Origin: Vespa crabro
Lineage: Eukaryota > Arthropoda > Insecta > Hymenoptera > Vespidae
Assembly: GCF_910589235.1 (NCBI RefSeq)
Contig: NC_060979.1
Span: 558,001-622,000 of the forward strand
Reading direction: 5' to 3'
DNA: 64,000 bases
In this document: positions 32,420-43,510 of the stretch, piece by piece
Layout of the letters: each line of letters begins with the position of its first letter
Numbering within the stretch: the first letter of the stretch is position 1
The notes under the pieces: model-generated
The model's database searches: none
Told to the model about the DNA's origin: nothing
Seen by the model: the letters and a program-made list of their open reading frames with translations, nothing else
Made by a program: the position numbers and the translations under genes

Positions 32420-33773
32420 CAGAGTTTCCCTGGTTGCTGGACGTTGAATTTCTCCTTTCCCTATTTTTGGTCCTTGGCGACGGGCTCCGCCGATCATCGC
32501 TTTGACTATATTGTCTTCTATATTCGGTCGAATTCCGGCGGCTCCATGTCCTATTCTCCGGGCTCCGACTTTCCGAATTATACGCGGGGCATTTATTCCC
32601 ACTTCTATGCTCACTGTCATACTTCAGTTTCTGGCAATCTCTTAAAATATGGTCAATCCTTTTACAATAGTAGCAGGTTCACACGGACTGAGTGGCCTGT
32701 TATATAGAGCTACATTTTTTACTTGGTCTTTTGAGCGAGGAGAGGGAGGTCTCGCGGTGATTTCCGCAAAGGTTGGTGGTCTTCCCTTAGTTCGACGATC
32801 TTTTGCCATATAACCGAACCCTTCGAAGCTGGTGCATATAATTTTTTCGCTTGCGATGGCGTGTATTTTAGAGCTCTCCCTCGGTGCTTCCTTGCCGTTG
32901 CGAGCTCGATTTCTTTCCAAGGCCCTACTTATTCTTAAAAGGGCGTTGGCCGCCGTCGTTAAGTCGTGATATCTTTCATGCTTCATCCGTAACTCATAAT
33001 CCTCCGGCAATCCGTTTTCAATTGCATCGAGTACCTCGCACTCAATGCGTCTTCGTTGATGATCGGGCAATTCTCCCGATTCCTTAGTTTCCGCCTAGAT
33101 TATGGCTTGCTTTAATTCCTTTATTCGTTCAGTGTAATCTAAGACGCTTTCCTTGGGTTTCATGAAAATATTAGCTAATTGACCCTTATAATGGCTTGCG
33201 GATTTTGCTGGCTGGAAGGTTGCTTTCAGCAAGCCTACCAGTTGATCTACTGTTTGTAGCTTCTGGTCTTCTGTAACCGAATACGCATGCATGTCCATCC
33301 AATTTGGCTCGAATTCTTCGAACTAGCAACGCTTCAACATGCCCAGAAGGACGTTCGAGAAACAGGACCATAGTCCTCTTACGCGCTCTTTAAAATTGGA
33401 GGGCCGATATATTATATCCATCAAAGCGCGGAATAGTTTCGGTTATTTCCTTTAGCTTCGGATCTGATCCGGCTATTTGAACTGGCCTTGTTCGAATCGA
33501 TCAGGGTTCGGGTTTTTCTTCTTCTATTACGCGATTTCTCCTAGGTAAGTCAATATCGACAATGGATTCTAGATTACTTCTTGAGGAACATGGGCTTCCT
33601 TCACGGTATGTAGCTGTGGCTATAGGCGTATTACGCGTCTCGTTTATTATCATGGATTCGTGGCGATGATCCAGTTCTTTTGCACGAAGTTCATTTTCCC
33701 GTCGTTGCAGATTTATTTCGCGAAGTTGATCTTGTATATTTCTTTCCTGTTCCTCAATTTTCATTATTCTCAC
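32420..33773 (-). pseudogene. gag: gag polyprotein, E1
   Basis: The N-terminal part (33,773-33,501) is charged and helix-prone, with QERNIQDQLREINLQRREN. IPRFDGYNISALQF comes next near 33,430, then KPKESVLDYTERIKELKQAI near 33,110. A capsid-like part, RRRIECEVLDAIENGLPEDY, lies near 33,050, and a CCHC zinc knuckle sits at 32,634-32,675 (CYYCKRIDHILRDC, C-x2-C-x4-H-x4-C). This order is typical of insect Ty3/Gypsy gag proteins. Several stops and shifts are present, notably near 33,480-33,300. The protein would form the virus-like particle and bind RNA. Confidence 0.86.
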
Positions 33774-34208
33774 AATTCAACACAATTCAACAATAACGAC
33801 TTAATAAAACACTAAAAATACACTAAATGTACAGTTTCAATAAGAACAATTGAATTATACCTTGAATTAATTATTAGGGCACAAAGCTCTTGATACGCAT
33901 TTATTTTATTATTTTAGCTCGTTTTCAATTTGCAACTTCACCGAAATAAACGGTAGGAAAGAAAAATATATTCTCTCGTTATAACCTTTTATAATTGCTT
34001 AACAAAACATTCGCGCTTGGAAACGTTACTGCCTATGAATCGTATGGTATATCTACTTATTTTACAAAGTAAATGTTAAGTTGATTAAACTTAATAAACC
34101 TTAACCACGGAGCTAACAGTTTATTGCTGCTGATCTGGTTGAACGACGGATGAAGACTGGCTGCCGCATCGCTGCTCTCCCACTTGGTTGACTTCCAGAT
34201 GGTGTTGC

Positions 34209-34219
34209 TGCGCATGCGC
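34209..34219. promoter_or_regulatory. NRF1-like palindrome in the E1 LTR
   Basis: TGCGCATGCGC is a perfect match to the NRF1-type palindromic core. It lies in the same relative position as the motif in the E2-type LTRs (21,786-21,798 and 36,441-36,450). A promoter role is inferred only from conservation. Confidence 0.4.
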
Positions 34220-34327
34220 GCCACTTGCACTTGCCGCCTACGCGCGAAGACACTGCCCGTGGAAAGGGTGGCGTGATGCAGTATAAGCATTCCTTCGTTA
34301 CTTTTCTGGGAATTGCTGCCGGTCGAC

Positions 34328-34595
34328 GCTTATCACCGGATGTAGTTCCGAGAATCCTTAGCCTCAGGAATGCGGTTATCACCGGATGCAGTTCCCGGAA
34401 TTCTTGGTTCCCAGGAGCGGTTATCACCGGATGTAGTTCTAGGAATCCTTAGCCTCTGGAATACGGTTATCGCCGAATGTAATTCTAGGAATCCTTAGCT
34501 TCTGGAATGCAGTTATCACCGGGTTTAATTCCAGAAAAACTTGGCGTATGGAATGCGGCTATCACAGGATGTAGTCTAGCCATTCGCGATAAGAA
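34328..34595 (-). repeat. 46-bp tandem repeat inside the E1 LTR
   Basis: About six imperfect copies of a roughly 46-bp unit that starts GTTATCACCGGATGTAGTTC and includes GGAATCCTTAGCCTCTGGAA. The E3 LTR (about 55,305-55,420) has only about two and a half copies. Single related motifs occur in the E2-type LTRs (for example near 36,550 and 21,940). Confidence 0.85.
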
Positions 34596-35044
34596 TGTCT
34601 CGGGCTTGTCGCTCTATCTTTATTATTTTACATTTTGAAATTATAATCTTATAATATTTTATATCTATTGTTAACAAATTTCTTATAGTAATTCGTGCCA
34701 TTATGAATACATGAATATTTTAATAATGTATTAATAATTATTGTCATTTCTAATAATAATTCCTTTCTTAATAATTATGTAATATAAGGTTTCTTAACAT
34801 TACTAATTTATTATTAATTTATTTATACGTGGGTGCGTTTATATATATTGTTAATTCCTTGGTAGCCCATATTTTAACTCTTATCCTTCCACTTTTATTC
34901 CATTTGCTTATTAACTTTTTATTTTAACATATGTTTTTTCATTTATTAATTAAATAAGCCTTATTTAACAATAGTGTTCCTTTTTTAATATTAATAGTAA
35001 ATCATCATTCTTGTTAATATTTCTGAGGTGTGATTATTTACTAC

Positions 35045-35155
35045 GGAATTACCGACTATAGATTTACCTACGAAGGTTTACCGACAGTAGAATTACCGAT
35101 GGTAGGATTACCTACAGTAGAACCATCGACAATAAGATTACCGACGTAGAATTGA
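35045..35155 (-). repeat. 15-bp minisatellite at the start of the E1 LTR
   Basis: About seven degenerate copies of a CGGTAATCCTACTAT-like unit, read on the minus strand. The same repeat opens the E3 LTR at 54,752-54,866. Confidence 0.8.
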
Positions 35156-35165
35156 CATGTCTATC

Positions 35166-35799
35166 TATATTTTATTATTTAGAGATGCCTTGGTTACCAC
35201 ACGTCGTCATACGGCGACGTGACATAGGAAGGGGTCCATAGTCTTTTTAGACGCTCTTGAAAATTTCAGCACTAATATATTATACCCATCAAAGCGCGGA
35301 ACTGTTTCCATTATTTCCTTTATAGCTTCGGTTCTGACGCGGCCATTTGATCTGTCCTCGTTCGGAGCGTTCTTGGTTCAGGTTTTTCTTCGTCTACTGC
35401 ACGTTTTCTTCTGGGTATGTCAATATCACCAATTGATTCTAAATTACTTCTTGAAAGATACTGACTTCCTTCATGTTGTACAGCCGCGGATATGTACGAC
35501 AGTTGGATTTCCAATAGTATTATCGTACCAATAGTATTATAGTAATATTCCAATAGGATTATCGACAGTAGGATTAGTATTCTGTTACCTACATTCAATT
35601 TCTTTTAAGATACTTTATGGACCACATGTTGTCACATGGCGGCATGACACAAATGCTCACTTACATCCTGGGAGAGTAATCAAAGTCGGCGCTGAAGCCT
35701 TATTTCCAAGTATTTATGAGTTTTAGGATCCAGAATTGGAAGGTCCAGCAAGGGAGTCCTCCTTCTGGAGAGCTGCAGAGACATCAAGCGGTACTTTAA
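35166..35799 (-). mobile_element. rearranged LTR/gag debris of the E1 family
   Basis: Read on the minus strand, 35,660-35,585 resembles the env-end to LTR-start transition of E3 (TATCTTAAAAGAAATT, then ACAGAATACTAATCC). It is followed within about 120 bases by a gag fragment (35,480-35,230) with SRSNLESIGDIDIPRRKRAV, matching E1 gag near 33,590-33,530. That fragment joins a second env-end/LTR-start sequence at 35,225-35,165. This looks like a deletion derivative or recombination product in which nearly all of gag-pol-env is lost. The left part, 35,661-35,799, is unassigned. Confidence 0.65.
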
Positions 35800-37353
35800 A
35801 AAATTTTCTTAATTTCCTTCAACTAATTCGACACTCAATGCTTCGATATAATTTTTTTTCCTGATAAAATTCTCTTAATAGACGACATAATTGATAATTT
35901 CTACCACCGCAATGTACTTTTGGCATAAGGTAGGTAGATATTTGAAAAGAATGGTAGGTTTGTGGTAGGAGAAAGGAGAGAATAAAATGTCGTCCATGCG
36001 GATCGTCCTCATCGAAACGACAATTTCCTTAGGAAAAATGCCCGTGCGGTTTATCCTCACCGAGCAACAAGGATGAACGAATGGATGGATATAAAAAAAA
36101 TCACGCACTGATTAACAATAACAATTTTAATTATGTATTAAATGCTTCACCAAAGTACACTGATTAACACTTTTGAATATAATGTTCCTCACGCGAGCGC
36201 GTTTATTCTATTATTTAAATTTAATTTATAATTTTACCGAGTTTAATTGTAGAATTCCAATTTATTTAATCGACAAAGGTAGATATGCTGTAGCATATTA
36301 CTACTTGTTAATAAAAATTCTAAGTTGGAAGATAACTCCTTGAGGCTCGAAACTAGGAGGTTGCGACTTATCAAGTAGAACGGCGAACGATGACTTACGA
36401 CGCGCTGTGCTCCCTTTTGGGCGAGTCCGGTTGACGTTACTGCGTATGCGCGCCTCTTGTGCTTGCCGCCTAAGTGCATTGGTGGTGAGGCGAAACAATG
36501 CAATTGTTCCTTTGTCACCTCTTCCAAGTATTGCGTCTGGTCGGTGCTTATCACCGGATGGTATTCTGAGAATTTTTAGTCTCTGGAATGTTGTTATCGC
36601 CAGGTGTGGTTCCGAGAATGTTGTTGATATCGTCGTTCTTAATACTTGGAACGCAGGATGTTAGAATCCGTATCACTGGACGTTATCTCGCCATATATGA
36701 TAAGAGTGTCTCGCACTTATTTGTTACCATTATTCTTTTGAAGTTAAAGATATTTCTTTTGTTAATAAGATTGATATAACATATCTCGCAGTGAATACAT
36801 AAGATCGGTGAACGTTAATTCATTAGTGTTCTTGTTTATTCTATGAAAATTTATTGGCTTGCATATGTATGTATTTTGCTAATATAAAGTCCCAATTTGT
36901 TAATTGTTTAGTGTTATTATTACTGTTTTATTATTTATGTATCATGGTATAATTAATAAAAAGGCAACAGTAGTAACAGTTACTTATAATATATTTATAA
37001 AAGTGTTTTAACTGAAGTTGTTAATAGTAAGGACATTAATGGTATTATATATGGTATATATATAATACCACTATATGTACTATATTATAATGGTATATAT
37101 AATTATCGATAGTACTATTATCGGTTGGCGATGTGATAATATATTTGAGTATATATAATGATTTTTAGCCTACGAGTGAATGAACTCACTGGATTGCATG
37201 CCTTAACATATATGTGTTATGAAATAAATGAATTTTAGAAAGTCGATCCCCGTGTCTTACTTAAACTGGCTAATGTTTTAATTTTAATTTGTTTTGTAGT
37301 TTTTCATATGCTGTTTTAAAATTTGCACACGTCACTTGTTGCAGGATGTAACA
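35800..37353 (-). repeat. 3' LTR of E2
   Basis: The LTR starts (minus strand) TGTTACATCCTGCAACAAG at 37,353, directly after the polypurine tract. It is collinear with the solo LTR at 21,061-22,538 down to about 35,800. The final 110 or so bases expected from the solo LTR are missing or replaced. It contains TGACGTTA and TGCGTATGCGC near 36,432-36,451. Confidence 0.85.
37041..37069. repeat. AT-rich perfect hairpin within the E2 LTR
   Basis: A 12-bp perfect inverted repeat (GGTATTATATAT and its complement) with a 5-base loop. It sits in a TATA-rich tract of the LTR. Confidence 0.75.
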
Positions 37354-37368
37354 TCTCCCTCTTATTTT
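37354..37368 (-). other. polypurine tract of E2
   Basis: Minus strand AAAATAAGAGGGAGA immediately precedes the LTR start TGTTACATCC. This is the expected primer site for plus-strand DNA synthesis and supports the LTR boundary. Confidence 0.8.
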
Positions 37369-37439
37369 AAAATGTACGTAATTATACGTATATTTTATAG
37401 GTCCTCGTCTAACATCTGGTTTAGTTCACTGTATATCTT

Positions 37440-39307
37440 TGTTCTCCTAGTGTTGTCTGTGGTTTACGTTTCCACCTTGGATTCCGGAGATTTTCCTGGA
37501 ATATCCTTGGCTTTTTCTTGGATTTTCTTGCCAGATGCAGTAATAGTTATGTCAAGGATCCCCATAAGGCTCCTACTATATGTATACTCCATTCGTATAT
37601 TTCATGTAGAGCGAAACCATGAAGGAGAGTATCTGCTATGTATTAATGGTGCGCAAGATTATGAATATTGTGAGAATACCGGCACTTGCTGATCTAAATG
37701 TTACGAATGCTCCCCACAAGCGTTCACCTGTACTCATGGTGATTTTCTCCAGTGAATCTCCGTCCATAAGATTGTGCAGCGAAATCTTCCCTGAAGAAAT
37801 ATGTTTACCACTAATCCCTCTTGCCAAAGTATCGAGAATAGCAGGCTTTTCAAGAGGCTCCATGATGTGAGCTCGTAGTTTGTTTAAATCATCATTTGAA
37901 TAGATTCCAATTGTTCTCTGGTGTTCAGGTGATATACTTCCAATTTGATCTAGTTAATGATTGTATCATTTGTGGAGGTATTGATTCAACCAATTTTGGG
38001 GTTACTCGATACCAGGGCCGTGTAGGTTGTACATATTCGGGAGAAGCTCATTGCAGTCTCTTTGTGTACCCTCCCTCGATATTATTCGTGTTTTGGATGC
38101 CAAAAAGCATGATTGATTTTGGCTGTTGTTTATAACATTCCTCCATTTGTCTTATTTTTACTTTAGTTGGTATGCACTTAATCAGGTGTATTACTTCGGC
38201 TGCTGGAATTGCCATGTATCCCGGTTTCTTCATTAATGTGTACGCCATCTCGTCTGGTGCAATAGAAGCTAGCGAAAGTGCGTTTTTTAAGACCTGTTGC
38301 TCTAAAATGCATTTTTGTCTCGTGTTGTCCATATATAAGATTGGTAATTGCGTTTTAATAAGTCGCTCTACGTAAATAAATTTGGAATTCACGTATGCGA
38401 ATATGTCTAGATTTTCTATAAAAGTTTTTGTTTTACTTTTGAGTATTCTGCCGGAAGACATTTGTAATATAAATTGCTTCGGATGTTCTGTGCTTTTTAA
38501 AGTGTATCCACATAAGGAGAAATCATTGGTACGCGTTAGTGCGAAAGTAACATCCTGCGTCGTTATTGTGTATAATGTGAGACCCTTGCTGTATTCGGTG
38601 GGTATTAATTTTACTGCTGGTCCTTCATATAGCATGTTGTTGAAACCACAACTGTCTGTAGATAAAGTGGACCAATAAGTATTGCTGCCGTCAGCGTCGA
38701 GACAGTATTCTTCATTCAAAACACAGATAGTTCCTGATTTGAGGTGTATTTGATTATTTCTAGTTTGTGCGTAATAATCGCGCATGATGATTTTTACCGT
38801 CGCTTGGACCACTACGTCGTCCCAAGTACCGTAAGGATCGTTATATTGTGCTCCTTTACATGTGCCATCGGTGGTGATTGAACCGCTTAACGTAAAATTC
38901 CTCGTGTCGGTGCTGCTTTTCCTTAACCCAGAAATGAGCGTGTATGTTCCAATAGGAGGCTTCCTGCTGGCATAGGAGGCATGCACCTGCTGACATAACT
39001 GTTGTGTAAGTGGATGTAAATATTCCCTGCGTCCATTGTGAACTATCGAAACTTGTGAATACATTCCACAGTGATATATTGTTCTGTCTATTTCAATTCT
39101 GCATTGCTGTATCCTTGCTGTATCATAGTCTGAAGCTTGTAGTAGTTGTATGTATATTGAGTGGTTTTTCGGCTGTAAGTCTGGTATCTAGCATTCGGCC
39201 ACTTCCAAAATAGAATACATTGAGATATTTAATGAACTTCCAGCACACTCATAACCCACTAATGAGTTCACGGTGTTTATAAAGATAAATGTTATTATAA
39301 GTTTCAT
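37440..39307 (-). pseudogene. env: envelope-like glycoprotein, E2 (nearly complete)
   Basis: The candidate start at 39,305-39,307 gives a hydrophobic signal peptide (MKLIITFIFINTVNSL). It is followed by a Cys-rich ectodomain with one in-frame stop at 39,188-39,190. The main open part runs from 39,187 to 38,048, with EIDRTIYHCGMYSQVS, QYNDPYGTWDDVVVQATVK, STEHPKQFILQMSSG, LDIFAYVNSKFIYVE and ECYKQQPKSIMLF. Frameshifts follow near 38,040, 37,930 and 37,660. The C-terminal part has IHIVGALWGSLT plus a hydrophobic stretch and basic tail, consistent with a membrane anchor. An intact homologue would be a type I surface glycoprotein; this copy is broken. No furin-type R-x-K-R site was seen. Confidence 0.88.
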
Positions 39308-39514
39308 ATTGTTTATTATTGAATGGTCTGATCGTCGACGAGTGAATGATGCACGGAGCTAGTCCCATGCTGCTTATATCTAAAATTTAACATAATGGTG
39401 GGGGATCTTCCTTAGTGGCCGTCGTCATGGAAGCGACTCTTGCGCCATGTTGCGCTTAACAATGCCATAAATCGGTAATGTAGGTTTTCATGACGGTGAC
39501 TTATCGACCTTTTA
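39308..39514. other. short spacer between integrase and env in E2
   Basis: About 200 bases between the integrase end and the env start, with no open frame. In related env-bearing Gypsy elements the env mRNA is spliced, and this region could hold an acceptor site. I cannot confirm one. Confidence 0.4.
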
Positions 39515-41054
39515 TTCTGATTTATCGACCATTAGTCGATTTGCATGGATTATACGAGTTCCAGTCGGAGTGCGTATTTTTACATTAGATTTATTTAAGA
39601 CGCTTACAATTTCATATGGTCCTTCGTATCTATCATCGAGGTTTCACTTATTTGCACCTCTCAGGAGATACACGCAGTCGCCTATCTTGAAATTAACGAT
39701 TCTCTGTTTTTTGTCATAATATACTTTAGATTTATTCTTTGCCATGATCAAGTTTTGCTGTGCTGCTTCTTGGGATTTATTCAATTGTCCATTCAATTCT
39801 CCCAAATAATGTGCATACGTTTCATTCTGAAAGTCGTTATAAGTTGATTCATTAGGAGTTTTCGCTAACCTCCCGTAAACTAATTCATAAGGGATGTATT
39901 GTATTCCCTCGTGTACGCTAGTGTTGTAAGAAAATGTAGCTATGTCTATCCATTGATCCCAGTCATTGTTATCTTTAATAAAGTGCTTCAAAAATTCAGT
40001 GAGTACGTGATGTGATCTTTCTACTGACTCATTTGATTGCGGATGATATGCACTAGTTTGGTATTGATTTATTCTGAATTTTCGTGCGATTGCTTTTATA
40101 AGACCTGATAGGAAACTAGCGCCTTAATCGGTTAAAATACCCTTAGGTGAGCCAAATTTACATATTATATTTATTATAAAAGCGTCTGCGAACACCTCCG
40201 AAGAAACTTGTTGCAGTGATATCGCGACTGAATATTTCGTTAATAGATCATGAATTTTAAGTATGTAATTATGTCTTAATTTTGTAGTGGGCAATCGGGC
40301 CCATAATGTCCATGGAAATTTTGTCAAATGCTCTTCCAAGTGTGTCTGTAATTGTCATTGGTTGATGTATTTTCAGTCTAACGAGCTTCTTCGTTTGACA
40401 GCTGCAACAATTTTGAATATACTTCTGAATGTCTTGTTTTAATCTCGGCCAATAATATCTTTGTTTAATTCTAGCGTACGTCTTTGTTACTCCTTTGTGA
40501 TCTCCAATAGGAGGTGTGTGATTATCATGAATAATTTCGATTCGTATAACCTCTTTCGGTATCACGATCTCATGTTTCAATATGATTATCTTTGTTTGTC
40601 TATCCGAAAAGATTGAACGAAATTTATGTTTTACATCGGCCCAGGGTATGTCACCCACTGGTCCTCTAGCTATTCCTATTGTTTTTAACTGTAATTCAAT
40701 GGCCGCGTCGAGTTGATAATGTAAATCTTCGTCTAGTGTTTCAAGCTGGATAGAAAGAGATATTCTCTCCTTGACGGGTAATGCTATAAAATATTTTTTG
40801 CTACCTTTCTTTGTAACTTTTAACCTACCAAGGGTTACGTCTGTAATAACTGGTAACTTACCATGGTCAACTAGTTCTTTCGCTCCGTTGTCGACTGGTG
40901 TTCCGTTTGTTTTAACAAAATATGCGATATTTTCATTATGCATTATGACTCGGTCTTTTATTTCTATAATGTTACTGTCTATGTTTTCGTACGTCTCTTT
41001 CTCATTACTTATTTCGCTTTCGTTTCTATCATCGTCTCGTGTTTCGTTAGTCAT
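39515..41054 (-). pseudogene. integrase with upstream linker, E2
   Basis: The open part 41,054-40,269 begins with an acidic linker (HGKLPVITDVTLGRLKVTKK, GPVGDIPWADVKHKFRSIF). The zinc-binding domain is HDNHTPPIGDHKGVTKTYAR, then YIQNCCSCQTKKLVRLK. The core starts FDKISMDIMGPIA (first Asp), continues in another frame at 40,339-40,124 to SPKGILTD (second Asp), and then HPQSNESVERSHHVLTEFLK (Glu) before 39,991. The C-terminal domain is KVYYDKKQRIVNFKIGDCVY, then YEGPYEIVSVLNKSNVKI near 39,615. There are at least two frameshifts and stops near 40,125 and 40,270. All three catalytic residues are present. Confidence 0.9.
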
Positions 41055-41147
41055 GTCGTGTGTGGCGAATGTTTTTTGAATTATTTCGTCTTGTGTCGCC
41101 GAAATGTCAGTGTTTTGTTTTCCATGGGACCCCTGAGAAGTAATTTG
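41055..41147. other. RNase H to integrase transition, E2
   Basis: Short stretch with stops between the two open pieces of pol. No separate feature is seen. Confidence 0.4.
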
Positions 41148-41750
41148 CTAGTTTCTCGGTTCGTGTAGGTCTTCGTCACTCGAGCTGACCCCTACTATTA
41201 GAAGTATTTGCTTGCGCGAATCTACCGAGTTCCGAGATAATGCATCAGCGTTTACATTTCTTTTCCCTGCCTTATAAATGATTTTGCAGTCATATTCTGC
41301 TAATTTAAGACGCCATCGAATTAGCCTTGACGTTGGATCCTTTACTGAGTTTAGCCAAACCAAAGGTTTATGATCGGTAACTAGACTGAATTGATTACTG
41401 TATAGATATGGAGGGAAATGATTGACAGCATAAATAATAGCGAGTAGATTCTTTTTCTATCGTAGAATAATTCTGTTCGGCCTGATTCAATAAGTGTGAC
41501 CCATAAGCGATGGGCAGGTCTTGTCCAATTACTCCCTGATGCAGAATTCCGCCTATGGCAAAATTCGATGCGTCCATGGTTACTATGAAAGATTTCATTA
41601 AGTCAGGATATTGAAGGAGCGGTTCGTTGCATAAAAGATCTGTCAAATGACTTAACGCGTAATCATGGCTTTCCTCCCACTCAAATGAAACGTCCTTTTT
41701 TTTACAAATTCGTCAATGGTTGGCTGATAGCGGAGAAGTTCGGTATAAAG
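41148..41750 (-). pseudogene. RNase H domain, E2
   Basis: Part one (41,646-41,395) has FIVTMDASNFAIGGILHQGV with the catalytic Asp, and NQAEQNYSTIEKE with the Glu. It is then frameshifted. Part two (41,363-41,148) reads MVWLNSVKDPTSRLIRWRLK and IIYKAGKRNVNADALSRNS, the typical Gypsy RNase H end. The frameshift lies near 41,450. Confidence 0.88.
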
Positions 41751-42568
41751 CGTCTATAGTATCCTGCCAGTCCAAGAAATTGTTTGATGTTTTTCGCTGT
41801 ACGTGGGGTCGGAAATTCTTTTACCGCTGATTTTTCCGGGGTCAGGTTTTACCCCTGATGCGCTTATTATATAACCCAGGTACGCAACTTCCTTTCGGAG
41901 AAAGTTGCATTTCTCTGGTTGTAGTTTGAGACCCGCTTCTCTTAACCTATCTGAAAGTTTCTTGAATTTATCGACGTGTTCACTAAGAGAGCTCGAATAA
42001 ATAACTATGTCATCTAGATAAACAAATAATTCGTTTCCTTTTAACCCAGAAAGAACGGAGTTCATTATTCTTTGAAAAGCTGACGGCGCGTTTTTAAGCC
42101 GATGGGCATGCGAGTGAACTTATAGTGCCCATACAGATTAGAAAATGCAGTTTTTTGTCCATCATCCTTGTCCATTTGAATTTGGTGCCAAGTACTAAAA
42201 TACTTGGCACTGCCCAGCTGATCTAAAATTTCCATTATATTGAGCAGCGGATAGCTGTCTTTAATAGTTTTCTCATTTAACATGCGACAATCGATGACAA
42301 GTCTCCAACTTTTGTTATCGTTCGAGTCTGCTTTCTTTGGAACGATCCATAAAGGAGAATTATAGAGTGACACTGATGGTCGTATCACCACATTTTTTAT
42401 TAATTCATTTATTTGTCTATTGATTTCTTCTTTATGGATTGGTGGAAATCGATACTGCCGTACGGATACTGGTGTCGTATCTACTGTTTCTATAGCATGT
42501 TCGATTGTACGTGTGTATGTTACTTTGTCACCTGTCAGGTGAAATAAGTCCAGAGAGTTTTTAATCAT
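41751..42568 (-). pseudogene. reverse transcriptase, E2
   Basis: Two open pieces, 42,568-42,065 and 42,065-41,754, are joined by a frameshift near 42,090 in PIGLKxxRQLF. Motifs are LYNSPLWIVPKKADSNDNKS, RLVIDCRMLNEKT, YKFTRMPIGLK and FVYLDDIVIYSSSL with the YLDD box. In the motif A region YFSTWHQIQMDKDDG replaces the usual FSTLDLxSGFHQI. The first catalytic Asp is therefore removed by a small deletion (about seven residues). The enzyme would be inactive for that reason alone. Confidence 0.9.
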
Positions 42569-43418
42569 CTGTTCTGCTATTCCTCTTTCTTCTTTATTTA
42601 ATGATTCTAGATTTATGCATTCTAATATTCGATTAAAACGATTTTCATCTTCGCTAGAGATGGTTTTGCAAGACCGTTTAACATGAGGTGGTTTTGTACA
42701 GATGAATGAATAATCGGAAAGTATTTCTTGTTTAGATTTTCCGTATATTCTTCCTCATTATATCTGCATGAGTCGTTTACTATGCCATTGGAAGCGTGTA
42801 AGTCGCGCCCTAAGGCGGAGTTATTTGCTTCGTTGATTATCTCAAATTCTTCTACCTCAACCGTAGTTATTTTAATTATTACCTCTTCTTCCTTAGTGTT
42901 GAATACCTTTATGTGTGCGTCTCCATTGACATTAGAAACGATAGCTTCGCCAGCGTAGACGCCGTCCCCTAAGTTTAATAATGGAACATAGCCCGTCTTT
43001 ACTTTTGTATTTGAGACATTTTTTCTTAATGAATTGCATGTTCTGCTCGCGACCGTTTTCTCATCTAGCGTAACAAATGGAATTTTTATATTCTTCCAGG
43101 ACACGTTTCTACTCATAAAATTGATTTCTGCAGAGTCATTGAAGAAATCGGCTCCAAGAATACCACCATGAGGAATTGGAAAGGTGTTACTACTGCACTT
43201 ATACGGTCCCGAACTTCTGCTTTTTGATTTTTTGATTCAGTTTCTCGTTCTTTTATTTTTTTTTCAAAACATTTCAATCTTTGTTTTAAAGTGGTATTTT
43301 CTTCCAAACAGATGTGTATTCGAGCCTCGCGCACATCTAGTTTTTCCTCGTTTAGCTTAAGCTCTTTCTCAGTGAAAATAGCTTTAGCAACGGCAGAGGA
43401 TTTCTGCGTTTTAGTCAT
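42569..43418 (-). pseudogene. gag: fused gag and protease remnants, E2
   Basis: The N-terminal piece (43,418-43,200) is a charged coiled-coil-like gag start: MTKTQKSSAVAKAIFTEKEL, then LKCFEKKIKERETES. It runs without break into sequence that, in another frame, reads FPIPHGGILGADFFNDSAEI, the end of a retropepsin (I-L-G-x-D). A single deletion has thus removed most of gag, the zinc knuckle and the protease active site. The protease-RT spacer is well kept at 43,116-42,622, for example KTGYVPLLNLGDGVYAGEAI. Confidence 0.83.
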
Positions 43419-43510
43419 TCTTATGTAATTAAATTAAAATGTAAATAATAAAAATAGTAAAATGTACCGAAAAGGTAATTGGGATAAAAGTTATTTTAGG
43501 AGGCTTTTGT

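Larger units (their letters stand above)
28571..35165 (-). mobile_element. E1: env-bearing Ty3/Gypsy element, broken copy
   Basis: On the minus strand it carries a 5' LTR (to about 33,775), gag with a zinc knuckle, protease, RT, RNase H, integrase with the core deleted, and env truncated at 28,571. The pol order (PR-RT-RH-IN) and the presence of env fit the errantivirus-like group of Metaviridae. The 3' end and 3' LTR are missing, cut by R1 copy C. A related copy, E3, lies at 48,849-55,990 on the plus strand. Deletions affect PR-RT (about 0.5 kb) and IN (about 0.56 kb). Confidence 0.9.
33775..35165 (-). repeat. 5' LTR of E1
   Basis: The region between gag and the debris aligns, reversed, with the 3' LTR of E3 (54,739-55,990). 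Shared parts are a 15-bp minisatellite near the start, a block of 46-bp repeats, the GCGCATGCGC area, and an end just upstream of gag with TGTTGAATTGTG. It is longer than in E3 mainly because it has more 46-bp repeats. The exact ends are uncertain because the outer flank is rearranged. Confidence 0.82.
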
